This document shows, one piece after another, positions 1-12,484 of a stretch of DNA of 64,000 bases. Both the position numbers and the translations under genes were made by a program. The stretch is from Takakia lepidozioides. Its lineage: Eukaryota; Streptophyta; Takakiopsida; Takakiales; Takakiaceae. Each line of letters opens with the position of its first letter. The first letter of the stretch is position 1. The DNA lies in the NCBI GenBank assembly GCA_030704615.1, contig CM060731.1, positions 47,244,001-47,308,000 on the forward strand. The letters run 5' to 3'. The notes beneath the pieces were generated by a model. It did not search any database and was not told where the DNA came from. It saw only the letters and a program-made list of their open reading frames with translations.

Positions 1-2346
1 ACTCGTGCACCCATGAATGTCACCATCCCTGCTATGACCCAGAAAATGGTCAAATCTGGTCTGGCCTTTTTGTGCCCAGCTGCTCATTTCCTGGAAGTAG
101 AAGGTTGGAGAAGACTGCTCTCAAGCATTGTTTGTGCAAACCAACATAACACTAGTTTTGATCTTAAACAAATTCTCGAAGCAAATCATTTAGCAATTGC
201 AGTCAAGAAGTCTGCGATTAGGACTGCATTACAAATCAGTCCAAGAATGGTTGTCACACTATGGTTGCTAGCACCTCTTCAGTAATAAGTTGTCGTTGAT
301 GAACTTGTCCCTGAGAACTCTAGTTGTTTCCTTGATACCATGATGACATTTAGATGGATGTACATGATTCTTTTTAGGGCCCACCCCTCTCTCGAAAGAG
401 GCTACTAGGGGCGATAGACAAAAGGTGAGAAGGATCTTAGAGCCTCTTTACACTAGAGTGGAATTTGACAATTTGGCTTGTGTCATGTCAACTGGACGCT
501 CAAGTGATCTTTCAATTAAACTCCCGTGTGAAGTGCCCAAGTAACGCTTTGGTTCAAACCACCCAATGACAAGAGTGGAGAGAGAAGGGAAAAAGAATCT
601 CACTTTTCATATGGCAATGTCATCTCATTGAAGTGACGGAGTGTAAAATGCCCAATTGACACTTGAAGTTTTCAATCCAATAGTCTTTGTAGGCAAGCAC
701 CGTGATGCGCAGAGTAAGTCTATCTAGGCTGGCTACGGTGCATGCACAGCAAAGGCAAGTGAAGAATGGAGACAATGTTATAAATATGTTTTGACAACTG
801 TGATCTCCTCCCAGCGGGTGTCTTGGAGGCTGTGTCGTCACCCATCAAAGGCTCACAGAAATGATAAAAATGTTTTGTGGATTCTCTGCACGGTCTATCC
901 TCTGGTAAAGAAGTGATGAGGACAACCATTTGGAATTTTTTGTGCCTGCAGGTTTGAAACATGGAAGATGCATTAACCGCAGAGGAAGAAACTGGGTGAG
1001 GAGGGCAAGTTATGCCTCAAGGGCCAAAACCCAGCAATCATATGGTAGCTGGCATACTCTTTGCATAGGGTTTTCTACCTGCATCCCTCACAAACAGTCC
1101 TGTATGAACAATGATCATTGCACAGTGAACTGGGTTGAAAGAGCTGGCGTCTCCCACCTTTTGTGAATCATTTGACAATGCCCCCGTTCATTTCTGTGTC
1201 CCATGTGGCCGTTACATATCTTCATCTCCTCACCAGAGTCCTTTCCATTTACTGTGGATCTATCTGTATAAAACATTCAAGGTAAGATAATCCAAGAGAC
1301 CAGGAATAGTTATTTCAAATTCTATCGTCCTGTTGTTCATCCCTGGCACCAAAGCTCTCTCCAAAGTTTCACAAACCATGCTGCAATCTGTCTGCATTCA
1401 TGGCAGCATGTGAAGCAGTCGCCACAAGACCAAGGAACGCCCACGTGATGAACTAGAATCCCTTCACTTGCAATCTTCTTTCTCGATAGCGACATCAGTT
1501 CTTTTGCGTCGTGCTTGCCGGTGTCGATTGGCTTCCCTATTTCGGCGGAATCTTGTTTGACAAACTCGAGTTGAAGATCTAACGGGGCGGGAGGAAGGGG
1601 GAAGAAGTGCAGAGCAGCTGCGATGGGCTGCACCGCATCCTCCCCTGGTCTTTCTTACCCCTTGACCTTTGCATCATTGGAGTTTTATGGGGTCCTCTAT
1701 CTTTATGGGACGCTCCCGAGGAGAGAGCGAGAGAGATGTACTCACTTAGAGCTGTTCTTTCCATGGTTAAAGAGCATACAGAGGACAGATGAAAGATCGA
1801 TAGGAGGGGAAATAAGCTGACTGCAAGTCGTGCGTAAAGGCACTTTTCCTTTGGATGGACGAAGGAAGAGCCGAGAGATATAGACTCTTAGATTCATTCT
1901 TTCTGTCAAAGTGTTCCAAATCTGGATTGACTTGATGACAAGATTTGAATTCCAGCGGAAGAGTCTGTTAGTCATTTGTCAAACTGGGTTAAAGATATCG
2001 AATTCCTCTAGAAGACTGTTACCATTCGTACTGCTGGCCAGGGTTTGGGTAGAAGCACACGCAGTACCGCAGTCCCTTTAACACTGGAGCTGGTTACGAC
2101 ATTTTTGGGCTATCCAGTAGCCAGGATAGCTGCACCTTCGTCAGGTTGAAAGGAACCATCAAACGGCTTTAACCTAACACATGCGCCTGTGAAGTGGCTT
2201 CAGCAGTTCTGTTGTGTTTTGGTAACATTTTGTGCCTCTACCTTTGTGGTCCAGCTGTACAAAAGGGTAATTTGTGCTATACAGAACTGATTGTTGGAGA
2301 GTTAGAGGGTTGGTCTTTAACCGTTGAAAAACTGATGTGCTTAGCT
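1..2346. other. Unassigned upstream region
   Basis: No open frame here could be tied to a known family. The longest candidates are a 98-codon minus frame at 1337-1633, whose middle is hydrophilic and rich in lysine and serine, and a 90-codon plus frame at 13-285. Neither has recognisable motifs or convincing splice partners. The last few hundred bases must hold the promoter and 5' leader of the Rab gene that starts at 2347. Confidence 0.3.
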
Positions 2347-5300
2347 ATGGGTGGGGCAGCCAAAGCATCTGGCCATTTGAAAGGAGTCAACTCTGATACA
2401 TCCGAGGGTTTCGACTCTAAGAATCTGCGCATCAAGGTATGGTCTTCTAATGTGGAATCTCAACTGTCTTCCGTCTGTCTGTCTCTCCTGCCCTTTGTCT
2501 TCACAGTGTGATTGCCAGTGCAACCACAGCCACATTGAACACATTTGTTGTCAGCTACAGTGAGCAATGGTGTTGGAAGCAGGGTCCTGCTTTTTGGTAT
2601 ATTTGACGCCAGCACATAAGTCAATATTGCAGCCCTAACTACGTGCAATCAACAAATGACCCCTACCAAGATGTGTTTAGTACTGTGCATGTGTGCACCA
2701 TGCACCTATAACTGGTACCCGGCGGCAACTATGAGGAAAAATTTGTAATGTTTTGTGGGACAGTCAGTTAGAAAACTCTCCTCTGCCTCCCTCTCCACTT
2801 GTCATGGATTGCTTTTCTGTTTCCTCATGCCATTCCTATAGGATGGTATTCTCTTATCCCTACTTTAACAAGTGCATGTCTACTTGTTTTTCCAGTTTTA
2901 ATTTGGTAATTGTCCTTCGCCCATCGCAGTTAGTGTTGCTGGGGGACTCAGGGGTGGGCAAGAGTTGTATTGTGCTGCGGTTTGTGCGTGGTCAGTTTGA
3001 CCCCACCTCTAAGGTACAGTCCTACCCACTTCGGTCCAGCATTAGACTAATCCTCACCCTTCCAGCAGGCCTTTTCGTGTAGTTTTGCTCAAATGCTTGC
3101 TTTCCCAAGCCAAGTTTCAGGTCCTACTTCAGAAGGGTTGGCAATTGCTGAGTGTTTCGATTAGCGCCAAGTGCTAGCTGACAGCAGCTTTAATAGGACC
3201 ACATGCTCCTGGAGAGCTTTGTTGCCCTGTGGAGAACAAGTACCTCTGGCACAACCGAAATTAACTTATGCGCGAACACAAGCAGAGAACAGTGTTTTTT
3301 CTTCCATGCTGGGAACTCCTCACCCACCTCAGTACACTTTTATGAGGCAATTCAAGTCTGACATATATATTGCAGACAAAATGGCCCGGCAAACCAGAAG
3401 TCAACAAAGCTGTCGAAGATAGAAAACATGCTAGCAAATCAAACGTATTACAGCACATCTGCATACGGAAGAAATCTTGTTGCTCACCTGAGGACCAATG
3501 TCTTCTGCAACAGGACGTGGGCCATCCAAATGTATGAGAAGACATGATTTCAACTGCAACACACTGCAAATTACAAGAGAGAGAAGTCTAGAAAGTCAAG
3601 GATATTTTGCGATTAACCATATATCAATGTGAGAGCCTAGTTAACTCTGACATCACATTGGAGAGGTAACCAAAGCTTCAATGCCCCAGTTGTTAATCCT
3701 TGATTACATAGATGAAATTCCTACTTGTAATTGCCCTCTTTGAATATTTAGTTTGCTAGCGTGTTTTGGGGTGTGACTAAATGAACGAAGTCTTTGAAGC
3801 ATCCCCTGCTCCTGTTAGCTTGATAGATCGAAACTGAGGCTGTGGAAGCGTTGGGGTTTGTAGGTCACAGTGGGGGCATCCTTTCTCTCACAGACAATTG
3901 CTTTGCAAGACTCTACCACCATCAAGTTTGAGATCTGGGACACTGCAGGCCAAGAAAGGTCTGCTGGCTCATGTGCCTACTGTTCAGGCAAAATATAGTA
4001 TTTTCGGTCTGAGAAGTGGGAAGGATGTACTTGTCTTTGGCCCCATCTTTGGTTTTGTGAGTGCTGGTGCTGTATTTTCCTTTCCTCACTTCACCCTGTT
4101 AGTGTAGATTTCTTTGTTACTTCTAACTATGGTTCCTAGTACTGGGTTGGGTCCATGTTTGTCTTTCAAAATGACAGATTGCATCCTGTATTTGCCCACA
4201 GGTATGCATCATTGGCACCTCTGTATTATCGGGGAGCAGCAGCTGCGGTGGTTGTGTATGACATCACTAGTCCTGAAACGTTTCACAAAGCCCAGTTTTG
4301 GGTTAAGGTTTTCTCCCTTCCCACCTTTGTCACCATCATGAGCTAGACATCTGCTACACTACATGTTTGTCAGCACAAGGCATGTGCATTCAGCATAGTG
4401 TCCACTGGAACTCTTTGCATGCCACCTTTTGGCATTGGCTAGATAGACTCGTACCTACAGATTTTTTATTTGTGATCAATCTCTGCTATAACAGGAGCTC
4501 CAAAAACATGGCAGTCCTAGCATTGTGATGGCATTAGTCGGCAACAAGGCTGACCTTCAAGATGCTCGCTCAGTTTCACAGGAAGTAAGTTTTCTTCTCT
4601 GAACTTTGAGTCCAGAGATTGGCCCTGGATATAGTAATAGGCAGGGAATTAGAAGAAGCTCAGTCCCCACCTCACCCACTTCGCCCGTGGTGCAATGTAA
4701 GCAGATTCTGTCTTTACGAGCTGTCCCAGCCCATCTGCCTGTCTTCTGAAGAGGCTGTGGAGACCACTCTAAACTTTCCCAGGGCCCTAGGATGAGAAGT
4801 AGAGAATTGAGCTAAGAGATATAAGGCCATGATAATTCAATCATCTCGAATGACCCAGGACATCATCCTTATAGAATTGTTTTTTTGGATCTTTCACATC
4901 CTTTCGCATATGGAAGTTGATTAGGTCCTCTCAGGTCAGGCTGTTCTTCTCCTGTTTGGTGCGGAAGACATCTGTTGTGGGTGAAAAGGAGGCGAGTCTC
5001 CAATTTACTCATGTACTCAAGGGAGAGAGTATCCAACTCTGCCCACATAACTGGTCCTGATGCGTTGCTCTTAGCTCCTAACATATCTGCACAGGAAGCA
5101 GTGTTGAAGTGGCTCCATGTTTGTCTTCCCTTGCTCCCTGGTGAGCTTAGGAACCCAATTCTCAAGGCACCAGGTGTAACAACTGAATTTAGAGCCATTT
5201 TCAGAGAGCAGTTGCTTGCAGGTTTTTGCACCTCCTGAAGCTTGCTGTGATTTCTCATTCATGCATCATCATGATTCACTGCGGTAATAATGAGGATGCA

Positions 5301-5769
5301 GTCTGGAAATCTTTCACCTGAAGCTTGTGTTTGTGTTACAGGAAGCCCAAGCATATGCGGATAGCAATGGCATGTTTTTCATAGAGACTTCTGCCAAAAC
5401 AGCAGACAATGTCAACCAACTATTTGAGGTAGCATACCCCCAATAAGGCGTACTTGTACTATCACTCAGTGTCAATTGGTGTACATGCCTGCCGACATAC
5501 TATGTTAAATAGTTTGACTTGCAGACACTAGACTCAGTTGAAATATCTCCTGTAGACCCATTTCATAGGGACTACCTTATGAATGCCCCACAGCACAGGA
5601 CACTCTCCAAGAGAAGTCTAGTTTGTGGGTGCAACCATAGTTTGTCAGATGTTCAGGATTGTTGAGTGATTCACCAATAACCGCAGGGCCTGAATGTTGG
5701 GTTGGTTCAATTTGGCAGGAAATTGCTAAGAGGTTACCTCGGGGACAACCAAGCTCAATGAGGCTTTAG
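2347..5769 (+). CDS. RABF1: RABF1/ARA6-type plant-specific Rab5 small GTPase
   Basis: This is a complete seven-exon gene: 2347-2436, 2930-3013, 3864-3958, 4202-4307, 4495-4584, 5342-5428 and 5719-5769. All junctions are GT-AG and the phases agree, giving 200 residues, about the usual length of ARA6. The GTP-binding motifs are GDSGVGKS (35-42), the switch I region with [18 protein letters not shown] (83-89), NKAD (142-145) and ETSAK (170-174). The C-terminus ends in [12 protein letters not shown] with no prenylation cysteines. In this family that is diagnostic of ARA6, which is anchored by its N-terminus and acts in endosome to plasma-membrane or vacuole trafficking. The start at 2347 gives MGGAAKAS, with glycine at position 2 as expected for myristoylation. 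The palmitoylated cysteine at position 3 known from Arabidopsis ARA6 is absent. The frame is also open upstream to about 2194, so a longer N-terminus is not formally excluded. Confidence 0.95.
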
Positions 5770-6347
5770 GTTGGGGCAGTGGAAATGTTTGGAGAAATTT
5801 GGCAGTAGACCCCTGTTGTCTCACTAGTGCCGAATTTCAACCTTGTAAATAGTGTATTAAGTGCCCTTAGGTGCAATCATCATTTTAAGACAAAAGGTCA
5901 GTGATTGCTAGTCCATCTGGAAGACTGCATACAAATCTGAAGTCTCTCTCTCTTTATACCAAGGCAATCAAACTCTACTGAGTACGTTTCTGTCTCTCTC
6001 TCTCTCTCCACAAACACAAACTAATGAGCTAGCACTGTATGAGTTTATATTTGCACTGTTTCTTAAAGACTCCCAAAGTTGTGCGTTTGTCATACGATGC
6101 CTCTCATTTGGCCATTAAAGCCATGGGCATTGATTGTTGTGTCCCTGTCTGGAGCGATGGCTATTGCCACAGTGCTGAGAATTTTGTGTAACTACGAAAT
6201 CTGTCATGTTCCAAGCAGATGAACTGGTAAAGATGCCAGTGGCCATGAGGTCACAAGTGTCGTTCCAGGTTTTGTTGCGGGCCACAAGGTTGTGACAAAC
6301 CACCTCTCTTCTGCTGTTTAAGCTTGGGAGCTATGAAATCTACGAGT
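5770..6347. other. 3' flank of RABF1
   Basis: No gene is visible. The stretch must hold the RABF1 3' untranslated region and contains two short CT-rich tracts near 5945 and 5993-6008. Confidence 0.4.
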
Positions 6348-6887
6348 TCAGTTCAGATACCTTGGTGGGTAGTGATATTGACAACGGTTGCACATCATTG
6401 CAATAGTGATGGTTTGTAACATGGTTGTGTTGTTATCATACATCTTCTGTATGACATAAGGTCCTTTCCATGGTGACTTAAGCTTAGAAACTTTGATCTT
6501 TCCCTTCTTATGCAACCACAGTACCAAATCGCCCGTCTTAAAAGTTTTCAATTTACCTTCATCAAATTGATCCTTCCTCTTCATCTGAATTCTGGTCATG
6601 TTATCTGCTGCATCCGCACGTACTTCTTCCACAGGTGCTGCAGTACCCTTGCCCTTTACCCCTTTAATTTCTGTCACAGGTCTGGGCATAACCTGCACAT
6701 CAGGGATTTTCTTGGGCAGACTCTGTATCTTTGGTACCATGGGGTCTCCGACCATACCAGAGTTTTCATAGAGAAGATTGCCCTTCTCAATTTCTGCCAC
6801 TACCTGCTCTGTAGTGGGGATGTCCAATCCCTCTCTCTCCACAGTAAGAGGCTCCGGTGTAACAGCAAGTCCAGTCTGAGTTACCAC
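6348..6887 (-). mobile_element. Ty3/gypsy-type retrotransposon fragment (integrase C-terminal region)
   Basis: The minus frame of 179 codons has, near residues 113-153, the pattern FKTGDLVLWLHKKGK, then KLKSPWKGPYVI, then an asparagine-containing segment. This is the usual GDLVL...W.GPY.I signature of the integrase C-terminal region of plant Ty3/gypsy elements. The preceding 110 residues are a charged linker that I do not recognise. No reverse transcriptase, RNase H or long terminal repeat was found nearby, so this is a short internal relic. The initiator shown by the frame is not meaningful for a polyprotein piece. Confidence 0.7.
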
Positions 6888-7881
6888 CGGGGCAACTTGG
6901 TCAGCTTGCTGTGCTGGCCGTGCAGTATTCGCAGATTATAGGCTTCAAAGTTGTGGACCCAATAAATGGGGGATAGATAAGATATGACCACCTAGTGGAA
7001 ATGATGAAGAGGAGAAGAATATTGCGTCATCTGTGGTTTCGAGCTTCATAAAAGTGAAACCGGAGGAATGTAAAAGTTACAATGAAAGTGTGTTCAAAGA
7101 CCAGCGAATTACATATCTAATCTACCCACTTATGAGACATATATACAATACCACTCTCTCAAATGGAGAGTACAACAGGCACATGAGAAAAACTAGATTT
7201 GACAGGCAGCCCAGCGCCTCTCCATGGCATCTTGTCGGTCTCGCAGGGGCGTCATAAACAGTGGAAAAGACATTTGTTTCACCAAGGTTTAACAGTAGAT
7301 AAGGCCTAGTAGGTTATGCTTGGTAGAGGTCCGGAACCCACTATACAAGCTTGCACAGAGAACATCATTCAGGTCAAATCAGACTTTGGTTATGTTTACC
7401 AGCCAGTGTGAAGCTGATGGATTGAAAACTCATGTTTCAGTTGAGTGAATGTTGACAAGGTTGCCAACCCATCATCCATCTTCTAGCTGTAACGAACAGA
7501 TCTCATGTTCATGCCAACTTTTTGGGCTCAAAAACTGGACTGCTGTGCACTAACCTCTTTGAAGCTACAAAGTCACTTTCCAATGAGCTTTGAGTATGAT
7601 CATGGCTCTTACACAGCTTTGTGCTTTGAACTCTTGGGAAAACATCACAAACGTACTGTTCTCATCCTCAAAAAAGCAAAAATCTTCACAACTACCACCG
7701 CTGAGTGCAGGCAGAGGACAAGATGTGGCAGCGGCCCCGTACCTAAGCGTTAGGTGCAAAGCATGGCCATCCTTGTTACCTTTCAGACGGGCTAGGGAGT
7801 CAGGGACTACACCGAAAGAGGCCAGATTCACTTGCAGCTCCGAGTGTCACTTTGTAGACATGAACACTTATTCGAAGGGCC
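6888..7881. other. Unassigned, transposon-flanking stretch
   Basis: Several short frames occur on both strands but none shows a domain, a signal peptide or consistent splice sites. The region separates the gypsy relic from the hairpin-ended element that follows. Confidence 0.3.
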
Positions 7882-8364
7882 AGTGTTATACCGCAGGCAA
7901 GTGCTAACCGGGATAGCCGGTTAGCACTTGCCTGCCTAATAATTATTTTTTAGGCCATTTGGCAGTTAGGCATCTTTTTGAGAAAAGTTTCTAAATTAGG
8001 CATCTTGGATGTGTAATTTTTTTAAAATTAGGCAACTAAAAGTAATGATCACAAAATGAAAACACAAAAATATGAAAATACAGCCACCGCCATGGATGAA
8101 AATTGAAAACTGAGTCCATGGATGACGTTCTAAATGAATATCATTTTTAGATTTGTTTTGTATTTTAGATTTGTTTTTCTAATTTAAATTCAAGTTTTTA
8201 TACCATAGGCACTTTTAGAGAAACTTTTGAAAATTACGCACTCTTTGAAGATAATTTTCTTAAATTAGGCACTCTCGTCGAAAATAATTTATTTTGATTA
8301 GGCACTTTTTTCTTGAATTAATTTCTGCCTAACCAGCTATCCGACTACGGTAACCTAGTGTTAT
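7882..8364. mobile_element. Candidate hAT-like MITE with 8-bp target duplication
   Basis: The octamer AGTGTTAT occurs at 7882-7889 and again at 8357-8364, flanking 467 bp of much more AT-rich DNA. An 8-bp duplication is typical of hAT insertions. The left end carries ACCGCAG and GGATAGCCGGTTAG. The right end, read in reverse complement, carries ACCGTAG and GGATAGCTGGTTAG, so the ends are related inverted repeats of imperfect spacing. Inside, the phrase TTAGGCA recurs about every 30-60 bases. There is no coding capacity, so it would be non-autonomous. The family assignment rests only on duplication length and terminal similarity. Confidence 0.6.
7893..7935. repeat. Perfect 19-bp hairpin at the left end of the MITE
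   Basis: GCAGGCAAGTGCTAACCGG (7893-7911) is followed by the loop GATAG and then by its exact reverse complement (7917-7935). The structure sits at the left terminus of the AT-rich element and contrasts with the single, unfolded copy at its right end. Confidence 0.85.
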
Positions 8365-8769
8365 CATATTTTGTACCCCCCAAGATTTTACAAAGCAAGT
8401 GGTAAGTGTTATGATGTTTTTATACTCCCTTCTGACTTCTGACCCTTAAAGTTAACTTTCTTCAAATGCAGATATGTATGACCAGACAAACTTGGTCTAA
8501 GGTCATGACACATATCAAGCAACCTCTCAGCTCTTTAATTTTACTCAACATGGGGATCATTCAAACTCTTTAATTTCACTAGGTACTATGGAACCATTAG
8601 CAGAAGTAGAGGTTGCGGTTCTTCTTGTGCCTTGTTCAACTGTTTGCGAATATTCATATTTTCTTGGAGCAACAAGATGAAAATGATAAAAAATTGCCTA
8701 GCCTTAGATAAGGATATCACTAAGGTACAAGTTCAAAACTATCAACAATCAACATTGGATTCTCACCTT

Positions 8770-8950
8770 GCACTTGACCGGGTGGCCCAGTGGTTTGGGT
8801 ATTTGGTGTCTTGCCTGTGCATAACCTGGGTGATCCTTGGTTCAATCCTTCAACATGTGCCTTCAACCATTCATTGGCTGTGGGTTGTGTGTTGAGCAGC
8901 AGACTCTGTAAAGTCATTGGACAAACTTTACTTTACTTTGTTGTTGATGA
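8770..8950 (+). mobile_element. tRNA-derived SINE (copy 1)
   Basis: TGGCCCAGTGG at 8783-8793 matches the RNA polymerase III A box, and GGTTCAATCC at 8839-8848 matches the B box. The spacing is somewhat larger than in a normal tRNA and I see no acceptor-stem pairing, so this is a SINE head rather than a tRNA gene. A second copy with the same A box lies at 47970-48060. The downstream end, near 8909-8940, has an AAACTTTACTTTACTTT tail-like tract. The outer borders are approximate. Confidence 0.6.
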
Positions 8951-9058
8951 GCCTCACTGATAGATATAAAACCATTTTCTTTCGGTTCCGATTTCCAAGC
9001 TCTGTGTAAGTGTTCTTCTATAACTTGGTGTGGTTTTAGAAAGATTCACAAAAAAATC

Positions 9059-9084
9059 AGAAGAAGAAGAAGAAGAAGAAGAAA
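9059..9084. repeat. (AAG)n microsatellite
   Basis: About eight trinucleotide units lie in a short A-rich stretch. Confidence 0.9.
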
Positions 9085-9401
9085 GATTCCTATTCTATGT
9101 ATATCAAAGTTATGCTTTACATTTTCTCTACTCCCGAGGTGTAACACATGTAGAGCATATCCGATAGACTGTATATCAGTGTACGGGCTTTCCCTGTGCA
9201 AATAAGTTCGCTAAAAGATATGCATTGCATTGTGGGCTTCTCAGCGTACCAGTCTGACATTTTGAATCATTGGGCCCACCAACAACGGGACTGCCATGAA
9301 TGAGTCATCTGCTGAAGCGGGATATATGCAGATCCGCAGTTTGCTTCACCACCCTTTTCTCCCCTCCTTTCTCTCGTCTGCCCTCCGCTCTCCTTCTTGC
9401 A

Positions 9402-10165
9402 ATGGAGATTTTGCAAATGCCCATGGCTGGAAGAGCGCACATAGCTTTGCTGGTCGCAGCCGCGGTCCTTTTGGGGATGGTTGCAATGGTGAACTCGGTG
9501 CAAGAAGTTATACGGCTTCAGGACACCTTGGTGTTTGACAACCAGACTCCGTATGGCGTCGTGATCGATTCAGTTTTCGTGCCTCGGTGGGGAGTGGGTG
9601 TGGTGAGCTGTAAAGACTTCAGCAGAGTGTACTTCACAGTGTGGACGTCGACGGACGAGCTCTATACACACATGAATCTCACAGACGTGACACTATCAAT
9701 AGCGCTCAAAGTGCAAGCGGGCGGGGATGTTGCCTATATCACGATTTGGGATAACAGTAACGGGGTCCCTATCTGCGGATGGTAAGCAACAATGTACCGC
9801 TGTTATCTCGTTTTTAAGTCTCTGATCATGCAGTCTCACTCTGCGTTCATACTAACCAGAACATTTGTGTCCGTACAGCTCCGAGAGAGTTCGGGAAAAT
9901 GCGGTCGTCTTTGCTTGCAAGAACAATCTCTTAACTGACATAAACTACTTACTTGAATCAATTCTTTCTCATGCTCCACATCCATGCTCTTTTAGTTTAC
10001 TACGATGGGAATGGAAGACTAGTGGTGAGTGCGAATTTCAAAACCCGAGGAACTCTGCCATTTTCGTCTGTAGGTCATCGGGATGCTTACATATATGTGA
10101 TTCATGAATACCAGACTGATCAGTGGAGGATTGTGGTCGTGGTCGTACTCTTACAATACGCATGA
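9402..10165 (+). CDS. Possible small secreted protein of unknown family
   Basis: The frame beginning at 9402 opens with a charged start and then a strongly hydrophobic run (AHIALLVAAAVLLGMVAMV), a good signal-peptide candidate of about 30 residues. It continues for about 95 residues of beta-rich, hydrophilic sequence (VFDNQTPYGVVIDSVFVPRW and onward) to a possible donor, TGGTAAGC, at 9780. A second exon after the acceptor near 9878 is likely, and further coding-like sequence (YYDGNGRLVVSANF) is found at about 9995-10165. The junction between these parts could not be fixed, so the C-terminal half is uncertain. An upstream in-frame ATG at 9300 was not chosen because it would bury the signal peptide. 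I do not recognise the family. Confidence 0.4.
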
Positions 10166-12484
10166 AATCAGTAGTTGTAATTCACTGCCATCTCGCCAGT
10201 GCAATGTCATTGTCTTTTTCGAGCAAGTTTATAGGTTGAATGAAATAACTTACTCCCTCACGTTGGTTGATCGACAGGGCATTTAACAGTCCGGCAAGTT
10301 TGCCCGAGCCTCTGCCACAATCATCAACCCTAGCGTCTGACAGCATCTGGGACTCCCTGGGAGCATCACTGTTTTCCCCATGCCCAAACGTTCCAGCACC
10401 TGTGCAATGAGACATGCGGAGGATTATGTACACTCGAGATAATAGCTTGGACGGTGGTAAGATATATTAGGCAACTCGCGCGGAATTTGCTTACCAGTGG
10501 GCAGTCTAACCATATAGAATCAGCTCGACCTAAGGGCTGAAGGGAGCACGACACACCAATGCAAGCGAAGCTACGCCCTGATTGTGGGTAGGGCAATGTG
10601 TGTGGCTTGTGTGGAGTGGGGAGGCTGTTTTCAAGCTCTAAGCTAGATGCAATTGCAAAAGACCATTATCTTGACCACCAACGCTCCGTGTTGTCAGCGC
10701 TTCTGACACTGATCGATATTGGGTGGCAGGAATATCCTTGCCATAAAGAGAGCTTCTGGCACCATTTCGATATTGGTGGCAGGAATTGGCTTGCCAAATT
10801 GAAGACTGCCCCGACGATTTCACCCCGCAGGTGTTGATGTTTGAATCATTCCTCCACCTGAATTCTGTAATCTGAATCCATTCTTCTTGAGTTTGAATCA
10901 GTCTTCTACCTTGAATTCGAAGTGAGACCAGTAGTCGCTTGCATCCTCGTCATGGTCTCTCTCTCTCTCTCTCTCTCCCTGCCAACACACAGGTTTTGAC
11001 TGTTCCCTTAACGTGAGATTGCTTCCAATCCAGAAGAGCAAGAGGCACAGAGTTCAAATTGGTCGTGCTTCTCTCCAAGTTCTTAGTTGCAAGACTACAG
11101 TTCATGATGTGTCTATTGGGTGGAAGGTGAAACACGAATATCACATTGGGTCTTTTTTTATCCGTGTTTTTTTTGGGGGCTGCCCAACCGATGTTATGTT
11201 GGTTTTACTGCAGTCACTTCAATGTTATAAGTATGTGGAGTGTGTTGAGATGGCAGAGATTATCCATTCTTCCATCCATGATATTATTGTCCATCTCAGG
11301 AAGTACAAAGATTGTAGAGCTTCAGGCCTCACACTTTTGCTTTGTTTTCTGAAGAAGCCTGTTGTAATTAAATTTATACGAATATATTTTATAAGTGATC
11401 AGATCAAATATGACGATGCTGCACTCCCAGATTTCAAATTTGGCCTTTATGCTCTTCATAAACATAGTACAAGTTGAGATAGAAGTCCCCGCAAACCAGA
11501 TGGGATAATTGCTCTCATGGTTGAAATTCAAAAGGTGAGGAAAAGCCATCAACTACTATAGAAAGCATACAATTCTGCACCAAATATCAAATAATGCATT
11601 GTTCCATTCAAGCTCAGCACACACCATAAAACATGCACAGCCTTGTTGCATTGCACACAGGTTTTCCGATTGCTTTTGGCAATACTAGCCTAGGAAATTT
11701 CCAAGAGCACATAGGTGTTGCAATCTTAAGACTAGTATTAATGCATGGAATACATGCAAGCCCTGCCCCATTGATATTATGAAACAGTCATGTCCTTGGA
11801 TAGAGCGCAAGTGCCACCAAGATGATTCTGGGTTCATATCCTGCTACCTTGTCCCGTGTGGTATAATCTTCTCCCTCTTCCCTTGGGCGGTGTTTCCCTG
11901 AGCCTTGCATGCCTCATGGCAAGGTTACTTTGAAAGAGGTCATTTTCTCCTCTTACTATAATTAAGGGGCCTGGGTTGTGGGCAGTTGCTCGCTGGTGTT
12001 TCCTTTTCCAAAACACCACTCGACTGCAGCCTTGTCTGTTCCACCTCATTTGAAATTTCAGAGACTTTTCCTATGTAGAATGCTTAGTAACTTCACTCCA
12101 TGCAGGCCACCTGACCTAATCGGTGACAATCTTAAACATTGCACAACTTTGCAAAAAGAATGCCTCTCTACATATGGCAAAGCCCATCAGATGCATGAAC
12201 TGGACAGAAGGACATAAAATTACACAAGCTCTAATCTATAGCTGAGCACCAGACTTCGGATATTCAGACAGTGATCTCCCGTGGTCTGGTTCTCAAAGAG
12301 ACAATGGGATGCTAACCATTGTGTGGCCAGCACCCTGGTGGCCAAAATGTGGTCCTCAGTAGGGAGATGGATTGAAGCTGGGAGGTGTACACCAGTTTTG
12401 TGTTACAGACTTCTGGTAACAGTGTCAGGAGGGGTGACACTACATAAAACAAGTCCACAAACCCCAGCTGTAGAAGCCAGGAGA
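10166..12484. other. Unassigned intergenic stretch downstream of THO5
   Basis: A short CT tract lies at 10959-10978 and an imperfect direct repeat at 10713-10797. A 154-codon plus frame at 11013-11477 is AT-rich, has no motif and looks like chance. A GGTTCATATCC segment near 11830 resembles a degraded polymerase III B box. The 3' end of THO5 lies just beyond the right edge. Confidence 0.3.
10713..10797. repeat. Short imperfect direct repeat, 54-bp offset
   Basis: TCGATATTGGGTGGCAGGAA at 10713 is echoed by TCGATATTGGTGGCAGGAAT at 10767, each followed by a CTTGCCA segment. There are only two copies and no obvious function. Confidence 0.7.

Noticed and set aside
8783-8850. Functional tRNA gene
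   Set aside because: The A and B boxes match, but no acceptor or anticodon stem can be paired and the spacing is off. A SINE head explains it better.
11013-11477. 154-codon plus frame
   Set aside because: AT-rich, no motif, no splice context and no signal peptide; probably chance.
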